This document shows positions 1 through 7,902 of a stretch of 22,996 nucleotides of DNA, one piece after another. Source of the DNA: Selenomonas sp. (GTDB lineage: Bacteria; Bacillota_C; Negativicutes; Selenomonadales; Selenomonadaceae). The position numbers were made by a program, and so were the translations under genes. Under the pieces are notes generated by a model. That model ran no database searches and had not been told where the DNA came from. It saw nothing but the letters and a program-made list of their open reading frames with translations. Position 1 is the stretch's first letter, and each line of letters opens with the position of its first letter. Location: the NCBI RefSeq assembly GCF_024693525.1, contig NZ_JAILKR010000130.1, positions 1 to 22,996 of the forward strand, in the 5' to 3' direction.

Positions 1-222
1 AAGCAGTTTCGTTCAAGCGAAGCGCGTTTAACTGTTTTCCAACTCTTAATTAAAAGGCAAAAATTTCTTGTAGCGGGTTGTCACCGGTGGAGCGTTGGTA
101 CTGTGTCCCCCGCCGCCGGCGATTGGCTTCGAACACAAACTCGGTACTGCTACCCTACAAACTGTAATTTATTTTATGCAAAAAGACCCATTGACTTCCG
201 CTGAAATCAATAGGTCTTTTCC
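1..222 (+). ncRNA. candidate structured noncoding RNA, left copy (5' end cut by window)
   Basis: I recognise no known RNA family here. Read on the + strand, this stretch shares with the reverse complement of 22815-22985 the block GTTCAAGCGAAGCGCGTTT (11-29), then CTTAATTAAA (45-54), AAAAATTTC (59-67), GTGGAG.GTTGG.ACTGT (87-104), TTCGAA (128-133) and CCTACAAACTGTAATTT (154-170), in the same order and with near-equal spacing. Bases 1-8 can pair with 30-37, enclosing the first block. Bases 61-65 pair with 166-170 and 68-73 with 155-160, closing a second domain. A hairpin at 181-220 may terminate it. No + strand gene follows, since the next gene is convergent, so a cis-regulatory leader is unlikely. 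The shared blocks are seen directly; RNA status is inferred. Confidence 0.6.
181..220. terminator. bidirectional rho-independent terminator
   Basis: AAAAGACC (181-188) pairs with GGTCTTTT (213-220), and ATTGA (190-194) with TCAAT (207-211), leaving one C/A mismatch and a 12-base loop. On the minus strand the stem ends in five T, which fits the end of the six-gene operon whose last stop codon is at 231-233. On the plus strand it ends in TTTT and could also end the noncoding element at 1-170. Confidence 0.75.
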
Positions 223-230
223 TATGCTTA

Positions 231-1502
231 TTATTGAACGGGTACCATAATGATACTTATGGGCAAATTCGATGCTCCTGGCGGGGAATACTCAATCCAT
301 ACGGATTTATCGGCGCGGTATACTCCCAAATCTGCCAATTCCGCCGATTTCGTCAACACAACAATTCCTTTTTCACGCAACTCTTCCTGCTCTTGGGTTT
401 CTGCTGGGGTTTTATCCCCAAAATAAACCTGCCCTTGCGGCGTTGGCAACATATCCGGGCCGACTTCGCCATACTTCATTCGCACCGCACCAGCATATAC
501 ACCACCTAACGGGCACAAGTAATACTGCACTTTGCAATCGCCAGCCGTTGGAACCTGAATCCGATAGACGATTCCATAGTTCCCCTCATCTTTTACCACG
601 CTTCCATCGGTTGCATCGATTCCCTGACGATATTTGTCCCGCTTGTCATCAGCAACCGGAAAATACATAATCCCATCAACTTCCGGATGATATTCACGCG
701 TTGAGGTCATGACCCGATTCATTCCGGTAAACGTCCCTCGTAAACATACGGCATCTTTGGGCAATACCGGCAAACTTCTCGACTCCGTAACCGGGTCTCC
801 ATAAGCATCGAGCATCAACACACTGACTTTCACTGGGTGATCCGCATAAAAATCATACATGCCCGACACCAGATCTCCCGGCTGCAGCAACGTGGTATTC
901 ATATCCTCCTGCAAAAGTTTCGCCACGCCTTCACCCAAAACGATCTTTTGATCCATCGACTGGCCGAAATACTGCATTTGTACCGCTTTGCCCACTTTCA
1001 TATAGTGGTCACTCGGCGCGCCACTGCCTCCGCGAGTAATATGAATGGTATTGGTGCCTTCGTATTTATTCTCCAATACAACCGCTATTTTTTTCGGCTC
1101 ACTCGTATTATTGAGATGATAATAGAGAACCCGCACATCTCCACTTACCGTATCTTGATATAAAATACCATTTTGTTCCACATACTCTGGACTATCAGAA
1201 AAGAGCAGGGTCCCGCCCTCGTCTTTGGATACCATGGGAATTTCATGCATGACATTGGACGGTTTTACCCAAGCTTTGGGGGCTGGTTTATTCTGACTGT
1301 TTAATATCGCCTGTATTCTTTCCTTAATATTCACGTTTTTTGTCGTCCCATTATTTTCCTTTACAGACTCCATATGTACCACAGTTGTCCCCTTATGGCT
1401 CGTGGTACGATCCGAAGCCATCGCCGTCACTGGAATACAGCATAGCAATGCCGTGATCAAAGTTTTCCGCATTATTTGTCTTGCCTGGTAAATTGTCTTC
1501 AC
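231..1502 (-). CDS. secreted protein of unknown function
   Basis: I do not recognise a named family with confidence. The 423-residue product has a short basic start and a hydrophobic stretch (about residues 11-28) ending in Ala-Met-Ala-Ser, a good signal-peptidase I site, so it is probably exported. The mature part is rich in Gly, Tyr and Val and looks like extracytoplasmic beta domains. It contains a region around residues 100-160 (key words LFSDSPEY, YYHLNN, VVLENKYEGTN, TRGG) that resembles, from memory, conserved parts of secreted Firmicutes proteins annotated near copper-amine-oxidase-like N-domains. The start is GTG at 1502 with AAGGG six bases upstream; an internal ATG at residue 11 would also keep the signal peptide. 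It follows the polysaccharide deacetylase by nine bases, so it is last in the operon and may act in the envelope. Confidence 0.7.
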   Translation of the reverse strand: MKTIYQARQIMRKTLITALLCCIPVTAMASDRTTSHKGTTVVHMESVKENNGTTKNVNIKERIQAILNSQNKPAPKAWVKPSNVMHEIPMVSKDEGGTLLFSDSPEYVEQNGILYQDTVSGDVRVLYYHLNNTSEPKKIAVVLENKYEGTNTIHITRGGSGAPSDHYMKVGKAVQMQYFGQSMDQKIVLGEGVAKLLQEDMNTTLLQPGDLVSGMYDFYADHPVKVSVLMLDAYGDPVTESRSLPVLPKDAVCLRGTFTGMNRVMTSTREYHPEVDGIMYFPVADDKRDKYRQGIDATDGSVVKDEGNYGIVYRIQVPTAGDCKVQYYLCPLGGVYAGAVRMKYGEVGPDMLPTPQGQVYFGDKTPAETQEQEELREKGIVVLTKSAELADLGVYRADKSVWIEYSPPGASNLPISIIMVPVQ

Positions 1503-1511
1503 ACCTTTCCC

Positions 1512-2300
1512 TTAGTGCTGATGTATCCCGAGCTTTGTCATAACCGCTGCCTTGAGTAAGCGAAGCTTAAATTCCATCAACCCAAAACGTGGATGCGGGA
1601 TGTTGGTCCGCTGTAACAGATACGGATTCGTATCAAACGTATTCAGGCCTGCATCGCCTGTCACCGCCGTAAGATATTCATTCTCTTTGAGCATCTCCGG
1701 CATTTCCGGTGAAACTTCTCCATTCGGATACGAAAACGAAAAAACCGTCCGTATCCCATTCCACTCCATCAGCAATTTAGAAAGTTTTATCTCTTCCAAT
1801 TGTTTCTCGTGGTCCAAATGCGTCAACGGCTGATGATTGGCCGTATGGCTGCCAATTTCTACCCCACGGTCCTGCATCTCCCGTAACTCATCCCAAGTCA
1901 GGTAATTGGGCCGGCCGATGCTGTTGGTCGCCATATAGACGACTGCCTTCATATTATGCGCCTCGAGGATCGGCAGCATAGTCGTGTAGTTGTTTTCATA
2001 GCCGTCATCAAAAGACAAGATAATCGGCTTTTCCGGTAAATCCAGTTTCCCTTTCTTCGCCTTCATGAATTCCAGGGGCGTGATAGTCGTATATCCCTGT
2101 TGCTGAAGATAATCGAGCTGCTGGCGAAAATCCTCTGGCGGTACATTATAAGTCCATCCCTCTTCAGGATCAACCTCATCCACCATATGATACTCCAAAA
2201 TGGGCACGCCCGTCGGCATTGGCCCCAACAGCAGCCATCCCAGGAACAATAGCAGCAGCACCGCTGCTGCCAGTATGATTCGTTTGATTGAACGCAACAA
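1512..2300 (-). CDS. membrane-anchored polysaccharide deacetylase (CE4 family)
   Basis: This is a carbohydrate esterase family 4 (NodB homology) protein that removes acetyl groups from a glycan outside the cytoplasm. Residues 8-26 form one hydrophobic N-terminal anchor. The metal and catalytic motifs are present: SFDDGY at 96-101 (Asp98 and Asp99), SHTANH at 151-156 (His152 and His156 as ligands) and SYPNG at 190-194. The pattern EYHM near residue 36 and the loop order resemble PgaB/IcaB-type poly-N-acetylglucosamine or peptidoglycan deacetylases; the exact substrate cannot be read from sequence. The start is TTG at 2300 with AGAAGGA upstream; the second codon is also TTG. It lies 23 bases after whiA with no terminator between. 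Confidence 0.88.
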   Translation of the reverse strand: MLRSIKRIILAAAVLLLLFLGWLLLGPMPTGVPILEYHMVDEVDPEEGWTYNVPPEDFRQQLDYLQQQGYTTITPLEFMKAKKGKLDLPEKPIILSFDDGYENNYTTMLPILEAHNMKAVVYMATNSIGRPNYLTWDELREMQDRGVEIGSHTANHQPLTHLDHEKQLEEIKLSKLLMEWNGIRTVFSFSYPNGEVSPEMPEMLKENEYLTAVTGDAGLNTFDTNPYLLQRTNIPHPRFGLMEFKLRLLKAAVMTKLGIHQH

Positions 2301-2323
2301 AAATCCTTCTTCCTAAAATATTA

Positions 2324-3253
2324 TTACCCGTCCGGCAGCTCCTCTGCCAATTCGCGCAATTTTCGCATACGGTGATTCATCCCCGATTTGCTGACACCAA
2401 GCATATCTGCCAGTTCGCTCAAGCTGGCATCTGGATGCTTTAGCCGCATTTCCGCAGTCACGCGCAATTTCGCCGGCAGCTTGACCGCCGCCTCCTGCAA
2501 TCGCTTTATATACGCCAACTGCCGCCCTGCGGCATCCACTGTTTTTTGCAAATTGGCCGTCTCACAATTCACCAACCGATTAACCTGTTCGCGAACCTCT
2601 TTGACATTTCGGGCCACTTCAAAGGCTTCTACCGCCTCATCCGCTTGAATCATCGCCAAAAAATCCATGACCGCATCGCCCTCTTTCAAATAGACGACAT
2701 AGTCCTCTTTTCGGTCCGTAAAACCGACAGGAAATCCCATGCGCTTTAAAAGTGTATTTAAAAGATTTCCCAAACCATAACTTCCCGTCACCAGTTCCAA
2801 ATGATAACTGGCCTCTGGACGGTTCACACTGCCACCGCCTTGAAACGCTCCTCGCAGATACGCGACTCGGCAACAAGCTTTCTTCAACAGTGCCATATCC
2901 GTTGTCATATTGAGACTTTCATCCTGCAAGAACCCTAATTTTTCCAAGAGCTCCGCGACTGGCGGTGCTGGCACCACACGCACCGTATAATTGTTGTTTT
3001 TATTCAGCTGGCGGGAACGGCGCACCGTTATCTCCGTCCGGATATTGCCGCCTTCACTTTTCAACAACTGCAGCGTCTTACGGGCCACCGCAGCATTTTT
3101 CGTGGTGAAGTTCAACCCAAAGGTACGGCGCAAACCAAAGGTAATCGTTGCCCCCATGCGCAATAGCGCCGCCAATTCTGCCGTACGGCAGCAACTCTGC
3201 TCGTAATTCAAGCGGGCCAGCTCATTTTTTACCTCCGTCGCAAATGACGGCAT
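2324..3253 (-). CDS. whiA: DNA-binding protein WhiA
   Basis: WhiA combines an N-terminal LAGLIDADG-like homing-endonuclease fold (about residues 1-220) with a C-terminal helix-turn-helix. The opening SFATEVKNEL and CCRTAELAALLR are typical, as is the C-terminal stretch HPDASLSELADMLGVSKSG followed by NHRMRKLRELAEEL (about 274-306). In Actinobacteria it controls sporulation septation. In other Firmicutes it is linked to chromosome segregation and cell division. The 309-residue length is normal. ATG at 3253 has GGAG nine bases upstream. It sits third in the conserved rapZ-yvcK-whiA cluster, 34 bases after yvcK. Confidence 0.95.
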   Translation of the reverse strand: MPSFATEVKNELARLNYEQSCCRTAELAALLRMGATITFGLRRTFGLNFTTKNAAVARKTLQLLKSEGGNIRTEITVRRSRQLNKNNNYTVRVVPAPPVAELLEKLGFLQDESLNMTTDMALLKKACCRVAYLRGAFQGGGSVNRPEASYHLELVTGSYGLGNLLNTLLKRMGFPVGFTDRKEDYVVYLKEGDAVMDFLAMIQADEAVEAFEVARNVKEVREQVNRLVNCETANLQKTVDAAGRQLAYIKRLQEAAVKLPAKLRVTAEMRLKHPDASLSELADMLGVSKSGMNHRMRKLRELAEELPDG

Positions 3254-3287
3254 AGCAGCTCACTCCTATATTATCGTTCGTTTGCTC

Positions 3288-4610
3288 TCAATGATTTTTG
3301 ACATCGAAGCCCTTCAAGGCACTGGGCTGAAGCCGATAAACCATCTGCATGACGCTTCGGGACAATTTGTCCGGGTCATGGCGAATGACGTCCGTCTCAT
3401 TAATGATATCCGCTTTGACAAAACCTACCCCCAGGGCATTGATGGCCTCTTCATCCACTTCCACCGGATAAGCGCCTTTCTTGGCATAAAAAGCCTGCAT
3501 ATCCGAAGAAATCGGGGTGCTGTTGACCAGCATGTAATCAATAACTCCCTTGCCGCCATGCTCAATAATCGCCTTGGCATGCATGGAAGCTGTATAACCA
3601 TCCGTCTCTCCTGGCTGAGTCATGACATTGCAGATATAGATTTTCACCGCCTTGCTTTTGCGCAGGGCTTCTGCCACACCGTCCACCAGCAAATTCGGCA
3701 TAATGCTCGTGTAGAGACTTCCCGGCCCTAGAATGATGGCATCCGCCGAAGTCAGCGCATCTAGTGCCGACTGTACCGGCTGGACATGCTCCGGGAAAAG
3801 CCGTACCCGATGAATCCGCTTGTGAACCTCGGGGATATTCGACTCACCTTCGACTACGGTACCGTCCTCCATAACGGCATCTAATCGCACATGGTCTTTC
3901 GATGCCGGCAGCACTTGACCTTTAACTGCCAAAACTTTGGAGGACTCCTTCAAAGCCTGCTCCACATCTCCCGTGACTTCGTTCATCGCCGCAATGAAGA
4001 GATTGCCGAAACTATGGCCTGCCAGTTCACTTTCGCCACGGAAACGGTACTGGAACAGCTTTTCCATCAGGGGCTCTGTATCGGCCAGCGCCACCAGGCA
4101 GTTGCGTAAATCCCCCGGCGGAATGATGCCCAACTCCTCGCGTAAACGCCCGGAAGAACCGCCATCATCGGCCACAGTAACCACCGCCGTCACATTGCTG
4201 GTGGCAGACTTAATCCCCCGCAGCAGCACCGACAGACCATGACCGCCCCCCACCACAGTAACGGAGGGGCCTTTGCCCAGGCGGCGTTTTTCGTAGATAA
4301 TATCCACCAACCGTTCCGAGTTGTCTGGCAGCAGCACCGTGATGACCGACCGAATGACAAATCGGGTTGCCACAAGCATCAATACAGCTCCCAGAATTAC
4401 CACAGCGATACCGATAAGCGTGGAAAACATATAATTATAGCTGCCCTTCCACAGATAAACGGCCCGGAAAATCGCCTCTTCGATATAATCCAAGTATTTA
4501 TAGTTAAAAATCAATGCCAACCCCAGGCTGACCAACATGACGCCAGCAGAAAAGAGCAGCAGCCATCGTTTGAATTTCATGCCGGGGTAAAGCCATTTCA
4601 ATAAATGCAT
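3288..4610 (-). CDS. yvcK: YvcK/CofD-like gluconeogenesis factor, membrane-anchored form
   Basis: The catalytic-type domain starts near residue 115 with the nucleotide or sugar-nucleotide binding signature GGGHG (121-125), followed by ADDGGSSGRLR (147-157) and PGDLRNCL (165-172), all diagnostic of YvcK (YbhK) of the CofD fold. In Bacillus YvcK binds UDP-sugars and supports growth on gluconeogenic carbon sources and cell-wall synthesis. Unlike the about 320-residue short form, this 440-residue protein has two N-terminal transmembrane helices (about 15-36 and 62-84), so it should be tethered to the inner membrane. ATG at 4610 lies six bases after the rapZ stop, with AAGGG just upstream; SD spacing is short, but no better start is visible. 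Confidence 0.93.
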   Translation of the reverse strand: MHLLKWLYPGMKFKRWLLLFSAGVMLVSLGLALIFNYKYLDYIEEAIFRAVYLWKGSYNYMFSTLIGIAVVILGAVLMLVATRFVIRSVITVLLPDNSERLVDIIYEKRRLGKGPSVTVVGGGHGLSVLLRGIKSATSNVTAVVTVADDGGSSGRLREELGIIPPGDLRNCLVALADTEPLMEKLFQYRFRGESELAGHSFGNLFIAAMNEVTGDVEQALKESSKVLAVKGQVLPASKDHVRLDAVMEDGTVVEGESNIPEVHKRIHRVRLFPEHVQPVQSALDALTSADAIILGPGSLYTSIMPNLLVDGVAEALRKSKAVKIYICNVMTQPGETDGYTASMHAKAIIEHGGKGVIDYMLVNSTPISSDMQAFYAKKGAYPVEVDEEAINALGVGFVKADIINETDVIRHDPDKLSRSVMQMVYRLQPSALKGFDVKNH

Positions 4611-4616
4611 TTCCCT

Positions 4617-5555
4617 TTAACACTCCTCACGCACATGTTCGCGAACATCATTTTTCATGAGGTCACGATGCTCGATCTTCACAGGATACCCTTTAGCCGC
4701 CAACCGGTCATAAACGTGTTTGGCCGTAAAGACACTGCGATGCATGCCGCCCGTACAGCCCACAGCCACTACCAACTGGCTCTTGCCCTCTTTGACATAC
4801 TGCGGCACCAAAAAATCGAGCATCCCATCCAGATGCTTAAGGAACTCCTGCGTCACCGGCCACTTGGCAATGTATTCGGCAACCTCCGGAACAGCTCCAC
4901 TCTTATGCCGCATCGATTCAATATAGAAGGGATTCGGCAGGAATCGCACATCCAAAACCAAATCAGCATCCAACGGCATACCGAACTTGAAGCCAAAGGA
5001 CAGTACATTGATGCTCATCTGCTCCCCTTCGTTGGTGCCAAACAAACGATGAATCTTATCCCGTAGTTCAACCTTCTTAAGTTCTGAGGTATCAATGATA
5101 TACGTTGCCTTAGCCCGGGCTGGTGCCAACCGCTCGCGTTCCTTGGCGATGCCATCGGAAATGCGCGAAGACGGTGCCATGGGATGGCGGCGGCGCGTCT
5201 CCTTATAGCGGCGGATAATCACGGGATCGGATGCATCCATAAAGAGCATCTCGTACGGAACATCATCCCGGTCCATATCATCCAGCGTATGGATAAAGGT
5301 ATCAAAGAATTCGCGGCTTCGCGTATCTACCACCAATACCACCTTGCCAACATGACCGCCCGCATGTTTGCAAAGTTCTACGAACTTTGGGATGAACACG
5401 GCGGGCAGATTGTCCACCACAAAATAGCCGAGATCCTCCATATAGCGGCAAGCCTGTGTTTTGCCACCGCCCGACATGCCAGTAACAATGACCAGCCGAA
5501 ATTTATCTTCTTTATTTATCTGTTCCTCAACAGCTTCTAACTCATTATCCATCAT
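4617..5555 (-). CDS. rapZ: RapZ/YvcJ family nucleotide-binding RNase adapter
   Basis: The N-terminal P-loop GMSGGGKT (26-33) is the characteristic Walker A of the family. The C-terminal domain has the AVGCTGGMHRSV signature (about 266-277) and ends in the usual basic tail. In E. coli RapZ directs RNase E to the sRNA GlmZ and so controls glucosamine-6-phosphate synthesis. The Firmicutes homologue YvcJ hydrolyses nucleotides and affects competence. The role here is inferred from family only. The first two codons are both ATG, and AAGGTGA is better spaced for the second (5552). It lies 32 bases after the HAD gene and six before yvcK, the classic order rapZ-yvcK-whiA. Confidence 0.95.
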   Translation of the reverse strand: MMDNELEAVEEQINKEDKFRLVIVTGMSGGGKTQACRYMEDLGYFVVDNLPAVFIPKFVELCKHAGGHVGKVVLVVDTRSREFFDTFIHTLDDMDRDDVPYEMLFMDASDPVIIRRYKETRRRHPMAPSSRISDGIAKERERLAPARAKATYIIDTSELKKVELRDKIHRLFGTNEGEQMSINVLSFGFKFGMPLDADLVLDVRFLPNPFYIESMRHKSGAVPEVAEYIAKWPVTQEFLKHLDGMLDFLVPQYVKEGKSQLVVAVGCTGGMHRSVFTAKHVYDRLAAKGYPVKIEHRDLMKNDVREHVREEC

Positions 5556-5587
5556 TTCACCTTCTAGCCCAAAGATTGAATCCTATC

Positions 5588-6394
5588 TTATTTCTGATCC
5601 AAAACATAGCGGAACACCGCAGCTGCCCAGCCGTTTTCCTGGCAAGTGCCGGTCTCATAATCACAGACCTTTTTGACCGCTGCTACAGCATTTCCCATTG
5701 CCACCGAATGACCAGCGGCCTTTAGCATCGGCAAATCGTTTTCTGCATCACCGATTGCCATGGTATCGGCAATCGATATGCCCAGCCGCTCTGCCAGCTT
5801 GCGAATGCCTGCCGCCTTGCTGACTCCTGGATTGATGATTTCCGCATACTGCGCCTTAGAGCGCACCGGCGAAAGCACGTCACCAAACACCGTCCGCAGC
5901 TCCGCAATACGGGCATCCGTCTCTTCGGAATTATCGGTGATGGATAACAGCTTGCAAACCGCCTCCGTATGCTCCTTGAGGCCATCCCAGCCAACGGCAT
6001 GTCCCTTAACGTGCTGGTCTGCTTCATATGCCTGCGCATATTGGTTTTCCTCCGCATAATACAGTTCATCCTGGCTGTAAATCTGCAGGTACCAGTCCCG
6101 CTCGCGGCAGTAATCAATCACCCGGCAAACGAGCTCCGGCTCCAGATAATTACTATAAAGCACCTCACCAGCCACGGTTTTAATCAAAGCTCCATTATAG
6201 GTAATGATCGGAACATCGACGCCCAGCGCCTTTGCCACAGGCAAAGCAGCCTTATACATACGGCCCGTGGCAATCGTCACCGTTACGCCGGCTTTTACCG
6301 CCGCCTGCGCGGCTGCTATATTTTCAGCCGATACCCGCTGACCACTGGGCAGCAGCGTACCATCTAAATCGGTCACAAAAAGCTTGATTGACAT
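5588..6394 (-). CDS. Cof-type HAD-IIB phosphatase
   Basis: A haloacid-dehalogenase superfamily phosphatase of the Cof/YidA type with a C2B cap. Motif I is TDLDGTLL (Asp9 and Asp11), motif II lies in TIATGR (about 60-65), the cap starts after ITYNGAL, and motif IV is GDAENDLPML near residue 217. Such enzymes dephosphorylate sugar phosphates, FMN or pyridoxal phosphate; the substrate cannot be deduced. The 268-residue length is normal. GAGGAGG lies seven to eight bases upstream of the ATG. It is the first gene of the operon leading into rapZ, yvcK and whiA, divergent from the clpX-like gene. Confidence 0.9.
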   Translation of the reverse strand: MSIKLFVTDLDGTLLPSGQRVSAENIAAAQAAVKAGVTVTIATGRMYKAALPVAKALGVDVPIITYNGALIKTVAGEVLYSNYLEPELVCRVIDYCRERDWYLQIYSQDELYYAEENQYAQAYEADQHVKGHAVGWDGLKEHTEAVCKLLSITDNSEETDARIAELRTVFGDVLSPVRSKAQYAEIINPGVSKAAGIRKLAERLGISIADTMAIGDAENDLPMLKAAGHSVAMGNAVAAVKKVCDYETGTCQENGWAAAVFRYVLDQK

Positions 6395-6434
6395 TTCTTT
6401 TCCTCCTCAATGCTGGGGACAAAATCTCAACCTT

Positions 6435-6462
6435 ATTGTCTCACATCAGCAGAAAATTGCAA
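6435..6462 (-). promoter_or_regulatory. possible promoter of the HAD-rapZ-yvcK-whiA operon
   Basis: On the minus strand TTGCAA (6457-6462) is separated by 16 bases from GACAAT (6435-6440), which is preceded by an extended -10 TGA. The match is only fair. It is the best candidate in the 134-base gap between this operon and the divergent clpX-like gene. Confidence 0.35.
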
Positions 6463-6479
6463 GTGGCTGACGCTTCTCC

Positions 6480-6508
6480 TTGAAAAAAGCTCTCTTATAT
6501 AAGATAAT
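6480..6508 (+). promoter_or_regulatory. sigma-A type promoter of the clpX-like gene
   Basis: TTGAAA (6480-6485), a 17-base spacer and GATAAT (6503-6508) make a strong housekeeping promoter about 45 bases upstream of the start codon. A short palindrome, CTTATATAAG (6494-6503), lies in the spacer and touches the -10. I see no CtsR or HrcA (CIRCE) operator. Confidence 0.7.
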
Positions 6509-6552
6509 AATACTACAAATAGAAATCAATGAGCCGGAAAGGACGTTTTCCC

Positions 6553-7836
6553 ATGGAAAAGAAAGTAATTACCCATCAGTGCAGCTTCTGTAAGCGCACG
6601 ATTAAAGTCCGTGACCAATACGATATGCCAATATATGACCCGAGCACCGGTTTTGCCATCTGCAAAAACTGCGTGCGGGAAATCAATCACTTCCTGGATG
6701 AACACGAGGAAGCTGCTCAGCAAGAAGAATCCAAGGCTTTTGCCGGCCAGCTTGACGATATCCTGGCCAAGAATAAACCGCATATCATTAAAGAGTATCT
6801 TGACGAATACATCATCAATCAAGACCGTGCCAAGAAAATCCTCTCGGTCGCAGTCTACAACCACTACAAGCGCATGAAATACGGCTATCTGAATGACGAC
6901 GGCACCGAAATCGAAAAATCCAACGTCATCATGCTCGGTCCATCAGGCTGCGGCAAAACAGCTCTGCTCTCGCACCTGTCCAAACTGCTGGACATCCCCT
7001 TCGCCGTTACGGATGCATCGAGCCTCACTGAGGCAGGCTTTGTCGGTGCTGACGTAGAGGTTGCGGTCCGCAATCTTTACTATGCCGCCGACAAGGACAT
7101 CGAAAAAGCCGAACACGGCATTATCTACCTCGATGAATTCGATAAGATTGCCCGCAAATCCGGTGCGAACAACTCGATTACGGCCGACCCGGGACACGAA
7201 GGCGTCCAGCAGGCACTGTTAAAAATGCTCGAGGGCAGCGTCGTCGAATTCACCTCACGCGGTCAGCGCAAGCACCCGGAAGCTCCTACCATAAAGGTCG
7301 ACACCCGTAACATCTTATTCATTGTCGGTGGTGCCTTTGTCGGCATCGACGATGTCATCGACAAGCGTCTGTCCAAGACCAGCTCCATCGGATTTGGTGC
7401 CGACGTACAGGGAAAAGACGACAAACCAAAATTTGATGAGCTCATCCACAAGGTCCGTCCGGAGGATCTCATGCAGTACGGTATCATCCCGGAAATCATC
7501 GGCCGTCTGCCGGTTATCTGCACCCTCGAAACCCTCGACGAAGACGCTCTGCTGCGCATCCTGACCGAGCCCAAGAACGCCCCCGTCAAGCAATACGAAA
7601 AACTGCTGGCCATGGACAACGTCCAGCTCCAGTTTCAGGAAGACGCCTTGCGCGCCGTTGCGAAAAAGGCCATTGAACGCAAAACTGGCGCCCGCAGCCT
7701 CAAGGGCATCATCGAAGACGTTATGCTTGACATCATGTTCGATATTCCAAAATCCGAGGAACCACGCAAGGTCATCATCACCAAAGACTGCATTGAAAAC
7801 GGTGCTAAACCTGACGTAGTAAAACTTGATAAATAA
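6553..7836 (+). CDS. clpX: ClpX-like AAA+ unfoldase, divergent form
   Basis: ATP-dependent unfoldase that feeds substrates to ClpP. From the chosen ATG (427 residues), the N-terminal zinc-binding domain has Cys10, Cys13, Cys37 and Cys40. Walker A is GPSGCGKT (129-136), pore loop 1 is GFVG (162-165; usually GYVG), Walker B is IIYLDEFDK (190-198; usually ends DEIDK), the RKH loop is at 239-241, the ClpP-docking loop IGF is at 279-281, the arginine finger lies in EIIGRLP and sensor II is GAR at 379-381. Everything needed for activity and ClpP binding is kept, but many normally invariant positions differ, and clpP, tig and lon are not adjacent. It may be a second ClpX. An in-frame ATG at 6529 is possible, but GGAAAGGA sits nine bases before 6553. 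Confidence 0.85.
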   Translation: MEKKVITHQCSFCKRTIKVRDQYDMPIYDPSTGFAICKNCVREINHFLDEHEEAAQQEESKAFAGQLDDILAKNKPHIIKEYLDEYIINQDRAKKILSVAVYNHYKRMKYGYLNDDGTEIEKSNVIMLGPSGCGKTALLSHLSKLLDIPFAVTDASSLTEAGFVGADVEVAVRNLYYAADKDIEKAEHGIIYLDEFDKIARKSGANNSITADPGHEGVQQALLKMLEGSVVEFTSRGQRKHPEAPTIKVDTRNILFIVGGAFVGIDDVIDKRLSKTSSIGFGADVQGKDDKPKFDELIHKVRPEDLMQYGIIPEIIGRLPVICTLETLDEDALLRILTEPKNAPVKQYEKLLAMDNVQLQFQEDALRAVAKKAIERKTGARSLKGIIEDVMLDIMFDIPKSEEPRKVIITKDCIENGAKPDVVKLDK

Positions 7837-7845
7837 TTGCTTGTG

Positions 7846-7884
7846 AAAGAGCCGCTGACTTCCCGGAGTCAGCGGCTCTTTTTT
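7846..7884. terminator. bidirectional rho-independent terminator between clpX-like gene and aroF
   Basis: AGAGCCGCTGACT (7848-7860) pairs perfectly with AGTCAGCGGCTCT (7867-7879) around a six-base loop, followed by a T run to 7884 on the + strand. It starts about ten bases after the clpX-like stop. The convergent aroF gene ends at 7903, so the hairpin can serve both. Confidence 0.92.
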
Positions 7885-7902
7885 ATACCGGGATATCCGC
7901 CT

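Noticed and set aside
1..230. Known RNAs as the identity of the end element: SRP RNA, 6S RNA, tmRNA, cobalamin riboswitch
   Set aside because: The SRP GGAAGG motif, the tmRNA tRNA-like ends and the cobalamin-riboswitch core are not present, and the fold seen is not the single long bulged hairpin of 6S RNA. A database search would still be needed.
6480..6552. Heat-shock operator (CIRCE or CtsR) before the clpX-like gene
   Set aside because: Only a ten-base AT-rich palindrome is seen; neither consensus is present.
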